Assembly (NCBI RefSeq): GCF_003640395.1
Contig: NZ_RBZQ01000005.1
Coordinates: forward strand, 310,001 to 374,000
DNA: 64,000 bases
Direction of reading: 5' to 3'
DNA from: Stutzerimonas urumqiensis
GTDB taxonomy: Bacteria > Pseudomonadota > Gammaproteobacteria > Pseudomonadales > Pseudomonadaceae
In this document: positions 27,401-35,765 of the stretch, piece by piece
How positions within the stretch are numbered: position 1 is the stretch's first letter
Layout: every line of letters begins with the position of its first letter
Notes under the pieces: generated by a model
Database searches by the model: none
What the model was told of the DNA's origin: nothing
The model's input: only the letters and a program-made list of their open reading frames with translations
Position numbers and translations under genes: made by a program

Positions 27401-28595
27401 GACCCAGCGCAAACGGCAGGAGATGGCGCAGGAGACCAAGCTGGAGCGCTCCAAGGCCAGCAGTCTGCGCAAGGATCAGTTCTTCGCCGTGGTCTCGCAC
27501 GAGCTCAAGCACCCGCTCAACCTCATCCAGCTCAATGCCGAGCTGCTGTCGCGCATCCCGGTCATCCGCGGCTCGGCCTCGATGAACAAGGCCGCGCAAG
27601 CCATCCTGCAAGGGGTACGCAGCCAGGCGCAGATCATCGACGACCTGCTCGACGTCAGCCGCGTACGCACCGGCAAGCTCAAGCTCAAGCGCACCGCGGT
27701 CGAGCTGGACCAGGTCATCGACGGCATCCTGCGCAGCGTGCGTAGCGACATCGACGAAGCGGGCCTGCACGTGGACTTCATCGGCCCGGCGGAAGGCGGC
27801 CCGACCCTCGACGCCGATTCGTGCCGGGTCGAGCAGATTGCCTGGAACCTCATCAACAACGCGGTGAAGTTCACGCCCACCGGCGGCCAGGTGACCATCC
27901 GCTGCGAGGTCGACGGTACCTTCGCCCGGCTGGACGTCAGCGACGATGGGCGCGGCATCGACCCTGAATTCCTGCCGCTGATCTTCGACCTGTTCGGCCA
28001 GGCTGACGGTCATGCGCTGCGCCACAAGGATGGCCTGGGCATTGGTCTTGCGCTGGTGCGGCAACTGGCCGAGGCGCATGGCGGGCGGGTGCAGGCCTAT
28101 TCCGAGGGCATCGGCCGGGGCACGCGCTTCAGCGTCTGGCTGCCGCTGCTGGAGGTCGCCCCGGCGAAGGAAACGACACCGGCGGCCGATGCCGAAAGCC
28201 TGATCGGGACCTGCATCCTGCTGGTCGACGATTCGCCCGACGTGCGCGAGACCTTGCAGGCGCTACTGGAGCTTGAAGGCGCCACGGTGGTCACCGCCGG
28301 CAGCGGTCCCGAAGCGCTCGAACGCCTCGACGCGCAGGGCTTCGACCTGATGCTGTCGGACATCGGCATGCCCGGCATGGACGGTCATCAGCTGATGGAA
28401 GCGGTACGCGCACGCCCGCAATTTGCCGATCTGCCGGGCATCGCGCTCACCGGCTACGGCAGCGCGGACGACGTCAAGCGCGCCAGCGAGGCCGGCTTCG
28501 ACGGTCACCTGGGCAAGCCGGTGTCGTTCGAGGCGCTTGTGGCCAAGGTGCGCGAGGTACTGGCGGCACGACGTCTGGACGAACGGCCCGCCTGA
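24465..28595 (+). CDS. CheB-CheR-PAS hybrid histidine kinase with receiver
   Basis: This 1376-residue soluble protein has several fused domains. The CheB methylesterase (about residues 25-205) has catalytic residues in GASAGG, HLSPDH and GADGSVG. The CheR methyltransferase (about 240-500) includes VWCAGCSTGEEAYSLAMLL. A PAS-like region is followed by a long coiled coil (about 650-745) of Glu/Leu heptads such as STEELKASNEELQAINEEL. Two PAS domains lie at about 745-985. The HisKA domain has phosphoacceptor His1012 (SHELKHPLN), then an HATPase domain (about 1110-1235) and a receiver with Asp1299 (SDIGMPGMDG). No membrane helix is seen. No receptor or response-regulator partner is adjacent. The stop overlaps the start of the TSUP gene, so they are coupled. 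Confidence 0.93.
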   Translation: MSKPSEPVAHPIDDLPPLQISHLPFPVVGLGASAGGLQALIRFFVAIPEGSGMAYVVVMHLSPDHESHAGDILQKATDMPVLQIDKPVPLQADHVYVIPPGKYLTMNDGYLRLSEPDRRHGRQVAIDLFFRTLADVHQHHAFGIVLSGAGADGSVGLVRVKEQGGVTLVQDPQQAEYDSMPNSAIATGQIDFVLPVEEMPARIVQLWREMRRTRVPGDPGEDDDPVADSSPTRADLAAMREIIASLRARTGHDFKHYKRATILRRMERRMQVNGQPNLQAYRDLLRDRPEETQALLGDLLIGVTNFFRDPEAFEALEREVIPELFGYDGSPANEVRVWCAGCSTGEEAYSLAMLLCQQAAVQNNGAKLQVFATDIDERAISTARIALYPESIVTDVPGDRLQQFFVRESRYFRVRKEVREKVLFAQHSLLRDPPFSRLDLISCRNLLIYLDRSVQQDILRMFHFALRPGGYLMLGSSESADACPDLFTPVDKKNRLYRARIGALSRHTPIMPSEGFLRPTEPLRSPPEVRRRGSFAELHQQVLELYAPPSMIVNRALDIVHMSDRAGHFLRYAGGEPTHNVLKLIAPELRLELRTALFQAIHSKSSVEARRAQVERDGKPLQINMVVRPFTDEQGQDYILVLFDEVDCTLAEPQEPRDPHTDRLIAQLEDELQRTKEQLQATIEQAETSTEELKASNEELQAINEELRSATEELETSKEELQSINEELTTVNHELKAKVEETSKINDDLQNLIASTDIATVFVDRGLRIKWYTPRATDIFSIIASDAGRSLLDITHRLAYPELADDAAKVFESLGQIEREVRSRDGRWYIARLLPYRTNEDRIDGAVLTFIEITARRQAEEKLREEEELMRLVADSTSDYAIITMDTEGLVTSWNRGAERIFGYTQAEVIGKSADLIFLEEDRMAGAAARERERALADSRAEDERWHRRKDGTHLYCSGVVSPLGNGEVRGYVKIARDLTQRKRQEMAQETKLERSKASSLRKDQFFAVVSHELKHPLNLIQLNAELLSRIPVIRGSASMNKAAQAILQGVRSQAQIIDDLLDVSRVRTGKLKLKRTAVELDQVIDGILRSVRSDIDEAGLHVDFIGPAEGGPTLDADSCRVEQIAWNLINNAVKFTPTGGQVTIRCEVDGTFARLDVSDDGRGIDPEFLPLIFDLFGQADGHALRHKDGLGIGLALVRQLAEAHGGRVQAYSEGIGRGTRFSVWLPLLEVAPAKETTPAADAESLIGTCILLVDDSPDVRETLQALLELEGATVVTAGSGPEALERLDAQGFDLMLSDIGMPGMDGHQLMEAVRARPQFADLPGIALTGYGSADDVKRASEAGFDGHLGKPVSFEALVAKVREVLAARRLDERPA

Positions 28596-29347
28596 TGGAC
28601 GTGCTGCTGTTCGAGGCGCTGGGCATCGGCCTGGTGCTGGGGCTGCTGCTCGGCATCACCGGCGCCGGCGGTTCGCTGGTGGCGCTGCCCTTGCTGCTCA
28701 GCCTGCACCTGCCGCTGCGCGACGCCATCGGCGTCAGCCTCGGTGCGGTGGCGCTGTCGGCGATGGTCGGTGCCATTCCGCGGGCCCGCCAGGGCCAGGT
28801 GGCCTGGCGTCCGGTGCTGATCCTGGCCGTCATGGGCCTGCCCGGCACGGCGCTCGGCCAGTGGCTCGGCGGTTACGTGCCCGAGGGCGCGCTGATCGTC
28901 GGCTTCTGCGTGCTGGTGCTCTGGTCGGCCTGGCGGATGTGGCGCAGCGCCGGGATCGAACGGCTCGGAAACGGCCAGCTACGACTGGCGCCGCTGTTCG
29001 GCGTCGGCTTCGGGGTCGGCGTGCTCTCCGGCCTGATGGGCGTCGGCGGCGGCTTTCTCATCGTGCCGGCGCTGCTGTGGTGCACGCCGCTGTCGATGCT
29101 GCATGCGACCGCGACCTCGATGGCGGTGATCGCGCTGGTCTCCGGGGGCGGCTTCGCGCTGTACGTCACCGGCGCCGAGTTGCAGACCGCGCTGCTTGCC
29201 GGGCTGGCCGCCGGCGGCGCCTGCGGCGTGATCGCCGGCAACCGGCTGGCGCAACGGCTGGGCGGCCCGCTGTTGCAACGCCTGTTCGCGCTGATGCTGG
29301 TGGCGGTGAGCCTGTCGCTCGCCGCGCAGAAGCTCACCGCCGGCTAG
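28595..29347 (+). CDS. TSUP (TauE/SafE) family permease
   Basis: This 250-residue membrane protein has about eight helices and two copies of the glycine-rich TSUP motif: LLGITGAGGSLVALPLLLSL near residue 20 and LSGLMGVGGGFLIVPALLW near 145. Members move sulfite, sulfonates or other organic anions. Its ATG shares one base with the TGA of the preceding giant kinase (TGATG), so it is translated from the same mRNA. Whether it relates functionally to the kinase is unknown. Confidence 0.9.
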   Translation: MDVLLFEALGIGLVLGLLLGITGAGGSLVALPLLLSLHLPLRDAIGVSLGAVALSAMVGAIPRARQGQVAWRPVLILAVMGLPGTALGQWLGGYVPEGALIVGFCVLVLWSAWRMWRSAGIERLGNGQLRLAPLFGVGFGVGVLSGLMGVGGGFLIVPALLWCTPLSMLHATATSMAVIALVSGGGFALYVTGAELQTALLAGLAAGGACGVIAGNRLAQRLGGPLLQRLFALMLVAVSLSLAAQKLTAG

Positions 29348-29352
29348 CCCGC

Positions 29353-29646
29353 TCAACGGCGGCGTAACCCCGGCATGTGCCAGCCTCGCAGGTCGAGCCA
29401 ACCGGCCGACGCGCGCTGCGCTCGGCGAGGCTCGGTCCGCGGGTCGTCCCAGAACGGCCGTTCGCTTTCCAGCATCACGTCGGCGCGGGACAGGCCCAGG
29501 TCCTTCAGCGCGGCGTCGTCGAGCTGCGCCAGCCGGTAGCGCTGCGCCGCCAGTTCGCGCCAGCGCGCCACCTGGCGCCATCCGTGGCGGAGCAGCTGGC
29601 CTGAAGCCTGTCCGATAACGCTCAGGGAAATCGTGCGTGCAGTCAT
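29353..29646 (-). CDS. DUF1127 domain protein
   Basis: This small basic protein of 97 residues has a C-terminal DUF1127 (YjiS-like) motif, LAQLDDAALKDLGLSRADVM (residues 40-59), followed by a polar tail with ERPFWDDP. Some small DUF1127 proteins elsewhere affect phosphate and carbon metabolism or RNA turnover, but no role can be assigned here. It is divergent from the LysR gene (100-bp gap). Such proteins are commonly controlled by the adjacent LysR regulator, which is inference. Confidence 0.85.
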   Translation of the reverse strand: MTARTISLSVIGQASGQLLRHGWRQVARWRELAAQRYRLAQLDDAALKDLGLSRADVMLESERPFWDDPRTEPRRAQRASAGWLDLRGWHMPGLRRR

Positions 29647-29746
29647 GTCGTCGTCCTCTGGAAGGTGGGATGGCGATCAGTCTGCGAGTCGGCCTAGAAT
29701 CAAGCCAACGAATGTTTCTGATGTGACTCATCTCGGAGATTGATGG

Positions 29747-30601
29747 ATGGCCACCTACCCCAGCATCGACACGGAGCTGCTCAGAAGCTTCGTCGCCATC
29801 GCCGATCACGGCGGGTTCACGCGTGCCGCGGAAGTCGTCAACCGCACTCAATCGGCGGTGAGCATGCAGATGAAGCGGCTCGAGGAAGACGTGCTGCAAC
29901 GCCCGTTGTTCGACCGCGGCGGGCGGCAGGTGCGGCTGACGGCGGAGGGGCAAGTCCTGCTCGGCTATGCGCGGCGCATCCTCAAGCTGCACGGCGAGGT
30001 GCTGACCACCCTGCGCGAGCCGCACATGGTGGGGTCGGTGCGCATCGGCACGCCGGACGATTACGTGATGCGCTTTCTTCCCGGCGTCCTTGCGCGCTTC
30101 GCCCAGACCTACCCGCTGGTGCAGGTGGAGGTTCATTGCGAGCCGTCGTACCAGCTGCTTCAGCGGCATGACCTGGACCTGACGATCGTCACTCGCGAGC
30201 CAGGGACCGAGATCGGCCAGTTGCTGCGCCAGGAGCGGTTCGTCTGGGCCGAGGCCGCAGGCTTCAACGTGCACGAGCAACAGCCGATGCCGCTGGCCAT
30301 GTTCAACTCCGACTGCTTCTGCCGCGCCTGGGCCTGCAATGCGCTCGATGGCCTCGACAAGCCGTTCCGCGTCGCCTACAGCAGCCCGAGCCTGTCGGCG
30401 ATCCTCGCGATCGTCGGGGCCGGGCTGGCGGTGACGGCGCAACTGCAAAGCCTGATCCCGGCCGACTTCCGCATCCTCGGCCCCGCCGAAGGCCTGCCCG
30501 AACTGCCGCAGAGCAGCATCGTGCTGGTGCGCAACCCGCAGAAACATTCCCAGATAAGCGAGACGCTGGCCGAGCACATCGTCGAGGGCTTCAAGCTTTA
30601 G
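29747..30601 (+). CDS. LysR-family transcriptional regulator
   Basis: This 284-residue protein has the N-terminal LysR helix-turn-helix: LLRSFVAIADHGGFTRAAEV (residues 9-28), then VNRTQSAVSMQMKRLEED. The C-terminal substrate-binding domain follows, with GSVRIGTPDDYVMRFLPGVL near 95. A CGGAG ribosome site precedes the ATG. The likely target is the divergent DUF1127 gene and itself, through the 100-bp shared gap. The effector is unknown. Confidence 0.92.
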   Translation: MATYPSIDTELLRSFVAIADHGGFTRAAEVVNRTQSAVSMQMKRLEEDVLQRPLFDRGGRQVRLTAEGQVLLGYARRILKLHGEVLTTLREPHMVGSVRIGTPDDYVMRFLPGVLARFAQTYPLVQVEVHCEPSYQLLQRHDLDLTIVTREPGTEIGQLLRQERFVWAEAAGFNVHEQQPMPLAMFNSDCFCRAWACNALDGLDKPFRVAYSSPSLSAILAIVGAGLAVTAQLQSLIPADFRILGPAEGLPELPQSSIVLVRNPQKHSQISETLAEHIVEGFKL

Positions 30602-30687
30602 CGATCACGGCGGCCAGGGCCTCGATCGACGCTACAGCCCCGTCCGGGGTGGCCGGCCTGCGCTTCGGCGATGCCGGTCGCTCGCTG

Positions 30688-31809
30688 TCAGCCGACCTTG
30701 CGGGCCGCCGGGGTGTGTCGCGCCTCGCCCTGCTGCACCACTTCGCGGACGGTCCGCATGACGTCGAGGTTCGCCTCTTCCATGCGTTGCAGGTGGACCA
30801 GCGCCGCCTCGAGCGCGCCACGGGCACAGGCTTCCAGCGCCGCCTGTCCCTCGCTGTGCACGGCGGTGTGCGGTCGCTCGATGCGGTTGAAGAGCTCGAG
30901 GCCGTGCATGTCGCGCCGCCCTTCGCCGTAGTACCAGCGGCCGAAACGGCAGGCACGCTCGTCCGGCAGGGTCGGCATCGGCTGGCCCTCGCCATTGAGC
31001 AGATGGTTGTAGACGCCGAACTTGAGCGACAGCTCGTCGAGGTTCGCCAGCTCGATACCGGCACGGAAGGACGAATGCTGCGTGCCCTGGCGCATCTGGC
31101 CGGCAAGATCGTGCAGCTCGCGCATCGCGGCGACCGCGTCCCGGGTTGTCTGGCTGAAGGTATCGGCGAGCGTGCCCTGGGTCTGGATGCAGCTCTGCAC
31201 CCGCGTGGTTTCGCCCTGCACCTCGCGAATCTTGTCGACGATCTCGCCGGTCGCACGGGCGGTTCGCTCGGCCAGCTGGCGTATCTCCCCGGCGACCACC
31301 GCGAAACCGCGGCCCGCCGTACCGGCCCGCGCCGCCTCGATGGCCGCGTTGAGCGCGAGCAGGTTGGTCTGGCTGGCGATGCCGCTGATGAGATCGACGA
31401 TGCCGTTGATCTCGCGCGAATGGTCGGCCAGCCGGTCGACCAGCGCCGAGGCCTGTGCCAGCCCGGCTTCCATCTCGCTGGCCTGGCTGCCCAGTTCACC
31501 GAAGTGCTGCTGGTTGCCCAGCGCCGCACCGGCCACCCGATCGGCGCGCTGGCGGTTGTCGCCCAGCTGTTGCGTGAGGAATTCGAACGAGTCGCCGAGG
31601 TGCGCCACCGAATCGCCGAAGCGGATCAGTTGCGCCGCCACGCCCCGGTAGTAATCGAGCGCCCGACGATTCTGCGCATCGGCCGCCTGCAACTCCGCCA
31701 ACGACAGCTCCAGCGCAGCGATGCGGCCGGCCTGCGCGGCCTTTTCCGCCTCGAGCGCGGCGACCTGCGCGTGCAGCGCTTGCATCCGCCTTGTCCGCTG
31801 TCCCCACAT
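30688..31809 (-). CDS. soluble methyl-accepting chemotaxis protein with C-terminal CZB domain
   Basis: This 373-residue protein lacks membrane helices. An N-terminal coiled coil (about 1-55) leads to an MCP signalling domain with the hairpin tip [20 protein letters not shown] near residue 150. The C-terminal chemoreceptor zinc-binding (CZB) domain (about 245-345) has the expected ligands in [18 protein letters not shown] and RPHTAVH. CZB receptors sense zinc or oxidants such as hypochlorous acid through a Zn-Cys switch. It is 11 bp downstream of the SDR gene on the same strand and may share its transcript. Confidence 0.92.
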   Translation of the reverse strand: MWGQRTRRMQALHAQVAALEAEKAAQAGRIAALELSLAELQAADAQNRRALDYYRGVAAQLIRFGDSVAHLGDSFEFLTQQLGDNRQRADRVAGAALGNQQHFGELGSQASEMEAGLAQASALVDRLADHSREINGIVDLISGIASQTNLLALNAAIEAARAGTAGRGFAVVAGEIRQLAERTARATGEIVDKIREVQGETTRVQSCIQTQGTLADTFSQTTRDAVAAMRELHDLAGQMRQGTQHSSFRAGIELANLDELSLKFGVYNHLLNGEGQPMPTLPDERACRFGRWYYGEGRRDMHGLELFNRIERPHTAVHSEGQAALEACARGALEAALVHLQRMEEANLDVMRTVREVVQQGEARHTPAARKVG

Positions 31810-31819
31810 GGCGCGCTCC

Positions 31820-32563
31820 TCAGCTCAGGGTGTAACCGTTGTCCACGACCCAATCCCCGCCGTAGACCCCGCGGGCGCCCTGCGACAGCTGGAACAGGAT
31901 CACATCGGCCACCGCCGACGCGTCGAGGAAATGCCCCGGCAGCAGGCGCTTGCTGATCGAGTCGGCCACCTGCTCGAGCTGCGCCTCGGGCAGGCCGAAG
32001 CGATCCCAGATGGCGGTGGCCGTCGGGCCGGGCGAGACCATGTTAAGGCGCACGCCGAGGGCGCCGAATTCGACCGCGAGCGTGCGCACCTGCGCGGCCA
32101 GCGCCGCCTTGGTGGCGATGTAGGACGCCAGGCCGGGGAAGCTGATGCGGCTCAGAAAGGTGCCGACGAAGACCACCGAGGCCGGGTTGGCCAGTACGCC
32201 GCGCAAGGCCGCGAGGGTCGACAGCGCACCGGCACCGTTGACCGCCCACTGCCGCGCGAAGGCGGTCATGTCGAGGCTGTCGGCCAGCTCGGCGATACCC
32301 GCGTTGGGCACCAGGTAATCGACCGGGCCGAGCGGCGTGGTCTCGCGGCACAGCCGCTGCAGATCGTCCTGGCAGGTGACGTCGCCCTTGACCCAATGCA
32401 GCCGGTCGCCATGAACCTCGCGCAGCGCCGGCAGCTCGCCAGGGGTGCGGGACATCGCCACGACGCGGGCTCCGTTTTGCAGCAACCCTCCGCACAGGGC
32501 CAGGCCAATGCCGGAGCTGGCTCCGGTGACGACCGCCAGGCGGTCCTGAAAATCACGTTTCAT
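31820..32563 (-). CDS. short-chain dehydrogenase/reductase
   Basis: This classical SDR has 247 residues. The NAD(P) motif [20 protein letters not shown] is at residues 11-30. NAG lies in [13 protein letters not shown]. The catalytic Ser-Tyr-Lys set is in [10 protein letters not shown] and [12 protein letters not shown]. The reading frame continues open far upstream into nnrS, but the ATG at 32563 gives the normal SDR N-terminus. It lies between nnrS and the chemoreceptor on the same strand, 89 bp after nnrS. The substrate is unknown, and a tie to nitrogen-oxide metabolism is only positional. Confidence 0.88.
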   Translation of the reverse strand: MKRDFQDRLAVVTGASSGIGLALCGGLLQNGARVVAMSRTPGELPALREVHGDRLHWVKGDVTCQDDLQRLCRETTPLGPVDYLVPNAGIAELADSLDMTAFARQWAVNGAGALSTLAALRGVLANPASVVFVGTFLSRISFPGLASYIATKAALAAQVRTLAVEFGALGVRLNMVSPGPTATAIWDRFGLPEAQLEQVADSISKRLLPGHFLDASAVADVILFQLSQGARGVYGGDWVVDNGYTLS

Positions 32564-32652
32564 CTCGACTCCGAGCCCGGGCACGGCCGGGCGGCTGGCT
32601 GAGCGCCCGTGTCCGGGCGAATTCGAAGGGGTTCGGCGATGGCCATCCGGCA

Positions 32653-33843
32653 TCAGCCCGGATGACCGTCGATGCGCGGCGCCACCAGCATCGGCGCATA
32701 ACGCCAGGCATAGAGGGCGAAGGCGGCGGCCCAGCAGGAGGCGGCCAGCCACAGGCCACCGACGGGGAAGGCACCGGTCAGGAACACCCGCGCCAGCGCC
32801 CCGAGGTTGAACAGCACGAAGGCGGCTGGCACGCCGGCCGGCAGCTCCAGCGGCCGCCCGGTATGACCGAGCGTGACGCGAGCGATCATCGCCAGGATCA
32901 GGCCGCTCATGGCGCCGACCGACAAGGCATGAATCGACGGACTGGCACTGCCCAGCAGGCCCAGGTTCCACAGCGCGAGCCCGAAGGTCGCGACCGTCAG
33001 CCAGAGCATCGCCAGGTGCAGCGACCACAGCAGCGGCACGCGCCAGATGCCGGCGTCGTACCAGCGCACCAGCCGCACCAGGTTGCCGATGCCCAGCGCC
33101 GCGAGCAGCACGGCGAGCCAGGCCTGCGGCACCAGCGCCAGCCCGATAGCGTAGAGCACGCCAACCGCGCCGGTGCCGACCAGCAGGGCGATGTCCAGCC
33201 GCGGCCAGGGCTTGACCGCTTCGAGCTTGCCGAGGCCGCGCTGGGTGAAGAACGGGATCACTCGCCCGCCGATCAGCATCATCAGCGCACCCACCAGCCA
33301 CAGCCCGCCGAGCACGCCTTGGCGTTGCAGACCGTCGTCGCCCTGCGCCAGTCCCACCAGCACCTCGATATTGGCCGCACTCAGCAGGCTCAGGACGATC
33401 ACGATCGGGTAATTGCGCTTCTGCCGGACGGCGAACAGCATCCGCCCCATCAGCAGCGCCACCGCCGGCAGGAAGAGCACGTCGAGCAGGATGGCGACCG
33501 GCACCGGCAGGCCGAACAGCCAGGCCAGTCGCGCCGCCAGCCAGAGCAGCGCGAGCGCCGCCAGGCGATTGCCGGACAGGCTCGGCTGGCTCGTCCAGGT
33601 CTGCACGGCGGTCAGCAGGAAGCCCGCGACGATGGCCGCGGCGAAGCCGAACAGCATCTCGTGGCGATGCCAGGCCAGCCAGCCCCCGGTCGGTTGCCAG
33701 GCCGCGATCACGCCGGTCCAGGCCAACACCCACAGGGGAATGGCGACCAGCGCCAACAGGCTGCCGGCGAGAAAGAACGGTCGGAACGCCAACCGCCAGA
33801 TCGGGGGAATGCTCAGGGCTTTGCGCCTATCGATAACATGCAC
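32653..33843 (-). CDS. nnrS: NnrS family protein
   Basis: NnrS is a haem- and copper-containing inner-membrane protein found with denitrification genes and linked to nitric oxide stress. The 396-residue protein has about 12 helices and the family N-terminus LAFRPFFLAGSLLALVAIPL, GGWLAWHRHEMLFGFAAAIV and VIPFFTQRGLG. The start is GTG at 33843 with GGAGG six bases before it. An FNR/DNR-type promoter (33914-33956) sits upstream, placing it under low-oxygen/NO control like nosR. It lies directly downstream of the nos operon on the same strand. Confidence 0.92.
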   Translation of the reverse strand: MHVIDRRKALSIPPIWRLAFRPFFLAGSLLALVAIPLWVLAWTGVIAAWQPTGGWLAWHRHEMLFGFAAAIVAGFLLTAVQTWTSQPSLSGNRLAALALLWLAARLAWLFGLPVPVAILLDVLFLPAVALLMGRMLFAVRQKRNYPIVIVLSLLSAANIEVLVGLAQGDDGLQRQGVLGGLWLVGALMMLIGGRVIPFFTQRGLGKLEAVKPWPRLDIALLVGTGAVGVLYAIGLALVPQAWLAVLLAALGIGNLVRLVRWYDAGIWRVPLLWSLHLAMLWLTVATFGLALWNLGLLGSASPSIHALSVGAMSGLILAMIARVTLGHTGRPLELPAGVPAAFVLFNLGALARVFLTGAFPVGGLWLAASCWAAAFALYAWRYAPMLVAPRIDGHPG

Positions 33844-33913
33844 TGCAGGCCTCCAGAATTCATGCCAGGACGCACCGGGCGTCGTCTTCGCGGCGTCATG
33901 CGTCGGTGGTTAC

Positions 33914-33956
33914 TTTCTACAGGTTCGCGAGGCCGGCCACACTTGATCGGAATCAG
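33914..33956 (-). promoter_or_regulatory. FNR/DNR-type promoter of nnrS
   Basis: TTGATCGGAATCAG at 33943-33956 matches the FNR-family consensus TTGAT-N4-ATCAA at nine of ten positions. A TAGAAA -10 box (minus strand, 33919-33914) lies at the distance expected for a class II promoter, with the site centred about 41 bp before the start. The GTG of nnrS is about 65 bp further on. DNR (NO-sensing) or ANR are the likely activators. Confidence 0.78.
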
Positions 33957-34094
33957 CTTCCGGCGTCATAGCGGTCGGCCATAGGCGGCGCACGACAAGC
34001 GGCCGCGACCGCGTCGATCCGGGCGGTACGCAGGCGTCTGGGGAAGAAAGCGCGGTTTTTCGCGACGCCGAACGGCGTTCGGCGCGGAGGAGAA

Positions 34095-34120
34095 AGGTGC
34101 CGCGCGCAGAACGCGCGCGG
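34095..34120 (-). terminator. likely terminator of the nos operon
   Basis: An 8-bp GC stem CCGCGCGC/GCGCGCGG (34100-34107 and 34113-34120) follows the tatE stop by 10 bp on the minus strand. The sequence after it is pyrimidine-rich (CACCTTTCTCC) rather than a pure T-run, so termination may be partial. Confidence 0.5.
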
Positions 34121-34130
34121 CGGGGCGAAC

Positions 34131-34316
34131 TCAACGTGGCTCGACGACGTCGGCCTTGGTTGCGGGCTGGGCTGACGATTCGCCGTCGCCCATCGACTTG
34201 CGAAAGCCGCTGATGGCGCCGCCGAGGTCCGAGCCCAGCCCACGCAGGCGCTTGGTGCCGAACAGCATTACCACGATCAGCAGCACGATCAACAGTTGCC
34301 AGATACTGATACCCAT
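34131..34316 (-). CDS. tatE: Sec-independent translocase component TatA/TatE of the nos cluster
   Basis: This 61-residue protein has a single N-terminal membrane helix, [20 protein letters not shown], then the hinge Gly and amphipathic helix [16 protein letters not shown], the standard TatA/E layout but short. It is the last gene of the nos cluster, as in P. stutzeri, where tatE closes the nosDFYL unit. NosZ has a twin-arginine signal, so a dedicated Tat subunit fits. GAGGTG precedes the ATG. Confidence 0.93.
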   Translation of the reverse strand: MGISIWQLLIVLLIVVMLFGTKRLRGLGSDLGGAISGFRKSMGDGESSAQPATKADVVEPR

Positions 34317-34361
34317 CTCACACCTCTCTTGCAGTAGTCCCGCGGTGTCCCGCGAATACGA

Positions 34362-34922
34362 TCAATGTCCCGAATGGTCGCCGTGCGCCCCGTGGCCAGC
34401 GCCGCCATGCTGCGCGGCGGCGGCTTCCTGCAGGAGCTCCTGGTCGATCTGCTCGAAGCGCACCACGCGCCCGCCCTTCTCGGCGACTAGGTTCTGCGCG
34501 GCCTGCTCGTCGGCGAACGAGGCCAGCACCGCACCCATCGCGCCTTGCAGACGCGGACCGACCACATAGTAGGCGGTGGTTGCGTCGATCAGATGACTGT
34601 CGTCCGGCGCGTGCCAGGCGCTGCGGCCCATGTCGTGGACGTAGAGTTTGGCCTGGCTGGAGCGGTTCTCCGGCTGGAGCCACCAGCCGAGCATTTCCGC
34701 GGTCGAGCAGAACTTCCTGACCCCGGCAGCCGAGACGGCTTCGCCCTTGGGACCGGGAAAGTCGCTGATCACCATGCCGCAGACATGGCATTCGTCACTC
34801 GGGTGGAAGGCCACCGGCGCGAGCGATTGCGCCGCTTCCTCCGGTTCCCCGCAGGCCGCGAGCAACAGCCCGAACATCAGCACGCCCAGGGCGCGCAGGA
34901 AGGACAGCGTGGTCGATTTCAT
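34362..34922 (-). CDS. nosL: NosL, copper-binding lipoprotein
   Basis: NosL delivers Cu(I) for assembly of the CuZ cluster of NosZ. The 186-residue protein has a lipoprotein signal peptide ending at the lipobox LLAAC (Cys24). The copper-binding segment DECHVCGMVISDFPGP follows (about residues 43-58). The C-terminal tail is His/Gly-rich (AQHGGAGHGAHGDHSGH), a likely extra metal-binding segment. A GAGGAG site precedes the ATG. It lies 12 bp after nosY and 45 bp before tatE. Confidence 0.95.
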   Translation of the reverse strand: MKSTTLSFLRALGVLMFGLLLAACGEPEEAAQSLAPVAFHPSDECHVCGMVISDFPGPKGEAVSAAGVRKFCSTAEMLGWWLQPENRSSQAKLYVHDMGRSAWHAPDDSHLIDATTAYYVVGPRLQGAMGAVLASFADEQAAQNLVAEKGGRVVRFEQIDQELLQEAAAAQHGGAGHGAHGDHSGH

Positions 34923-34934
34923 CTCAACTCCTCA

Positions 34935-35765
34935 TCAGGCCGCACGGCCGCGAAACACCAGGTAAGCGATGGCCAGGGCGCCGCCGACCCAGCCCAGCAG
35001 GCACAGCCACAGCGCGCCGCCCGGCACGGGCAGATCGCTGCCCAGCGACAGCACCCCCATCGCCGTGCCGCTGCCCTCGAAGCCCGACAGGTTGATCAGG
35101 CGGTACACATCGGCGGGGTTGAGCAGCAGCAGCCAGGGCAGCAGGTCCGGGCTGAAGCGGCCTTCGCCCAGCACCAGCAGGCCGAGCAGCGACAGGTCGA
35201 ACACCAGCACGAACAGAAACCACACCCCGAGCGCGAGCCCGGCGGCGGTGGATTTCTCGCCCGCCTTGCTGCTGATGACATAGGCCAGCCCGAGGAACAC
35301 CCAGCCCAGCAACGTCGAGGACAGCATGAAGCGACCGAAGGCCCAGAACAGCAGCCCGCGCTCGACGTCATCGACCAGCACGGCAATGGCCAGGGCGGCC
35401 GCGCCAAAACCGATCAGCGTCGCCAGCGCGAGGATCAGGCCGTGGCCGACGAACTTGCCCAGCAGGATCTGCCCGCGACCCAGCGGATAGGTCAGCAGCA
35501 GCATCAGGGTGCCGCCCTCTTCCTCGCCGACGATGGCGTCATAGGCCAGCAGCAGCGCGATCAGCGGCATCAGGAAGGTGGCCAGGCTCGCCAGGCTGGC
35601 GATGGTCGCCGGCACGGAGGTAAAGCCCACCTGCCCCGAGGCCGCCGCCCCGAGCCAGGCGATACCCGCGGCCAGCACGGCGAACAGCAGGCTGATGGCC
35701 AGGATCCAGCGGTTGCGCAGGCCGTCGCTGAACTCCTTGCGCGCGATGTTCCAGATGGCGTTCAT
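34935..35765 (-). CDS. nosY: NosY, ABC transporter permease
   Basis: NosY is the membrane partner of NosF in the NosDFY ABC transporter needed to mature the CuZ centre. The 276-residue protein has six predicted helices of the ABC-2 type and includes [20 protein letters not shown] (about residue 86) and [17 protein letters not shown]. Its start codon overlaps the stop of nosF (ATGA), so translation is coupled. Order and lengths match the P. stutzeri nosDFY genes. Confidence 0.95.
   Translation of the reverse strand: MNAIWNIARKEFSDGLRNRWILAISLLFAVLAAGIAWLGAAASGQVGFTSVPATIASLASLATFLMPLIALLLAYDAIVGEEEGGTLMLLLTYPLGRGQILLGKFVGHGLILALATLIGFGAAALAIAVLVDDVERGLLFWAFGRFMLSSTLLGWVFLGLAYVISSKAGEKSTAAGLALGVWFLFVLVFDLSLLGLLVLGEGRFSPDLLPWLLLLNPADVYRLINLSGFEGSGTAMGVLSLGSDLPVPGGALWLCLLGWVGGALAIAYLVFRGRAA

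Noticed and set aside
26031..28079. A 682-codon minus-strand open frame inside the CheB/CheR hybrid gene
   Set aside because: Antisense shadow of a coiled-coil-rich gene; its repetitive Leu/Gly/Val translation mirrors the Glu/Leu heptads on the other strand.
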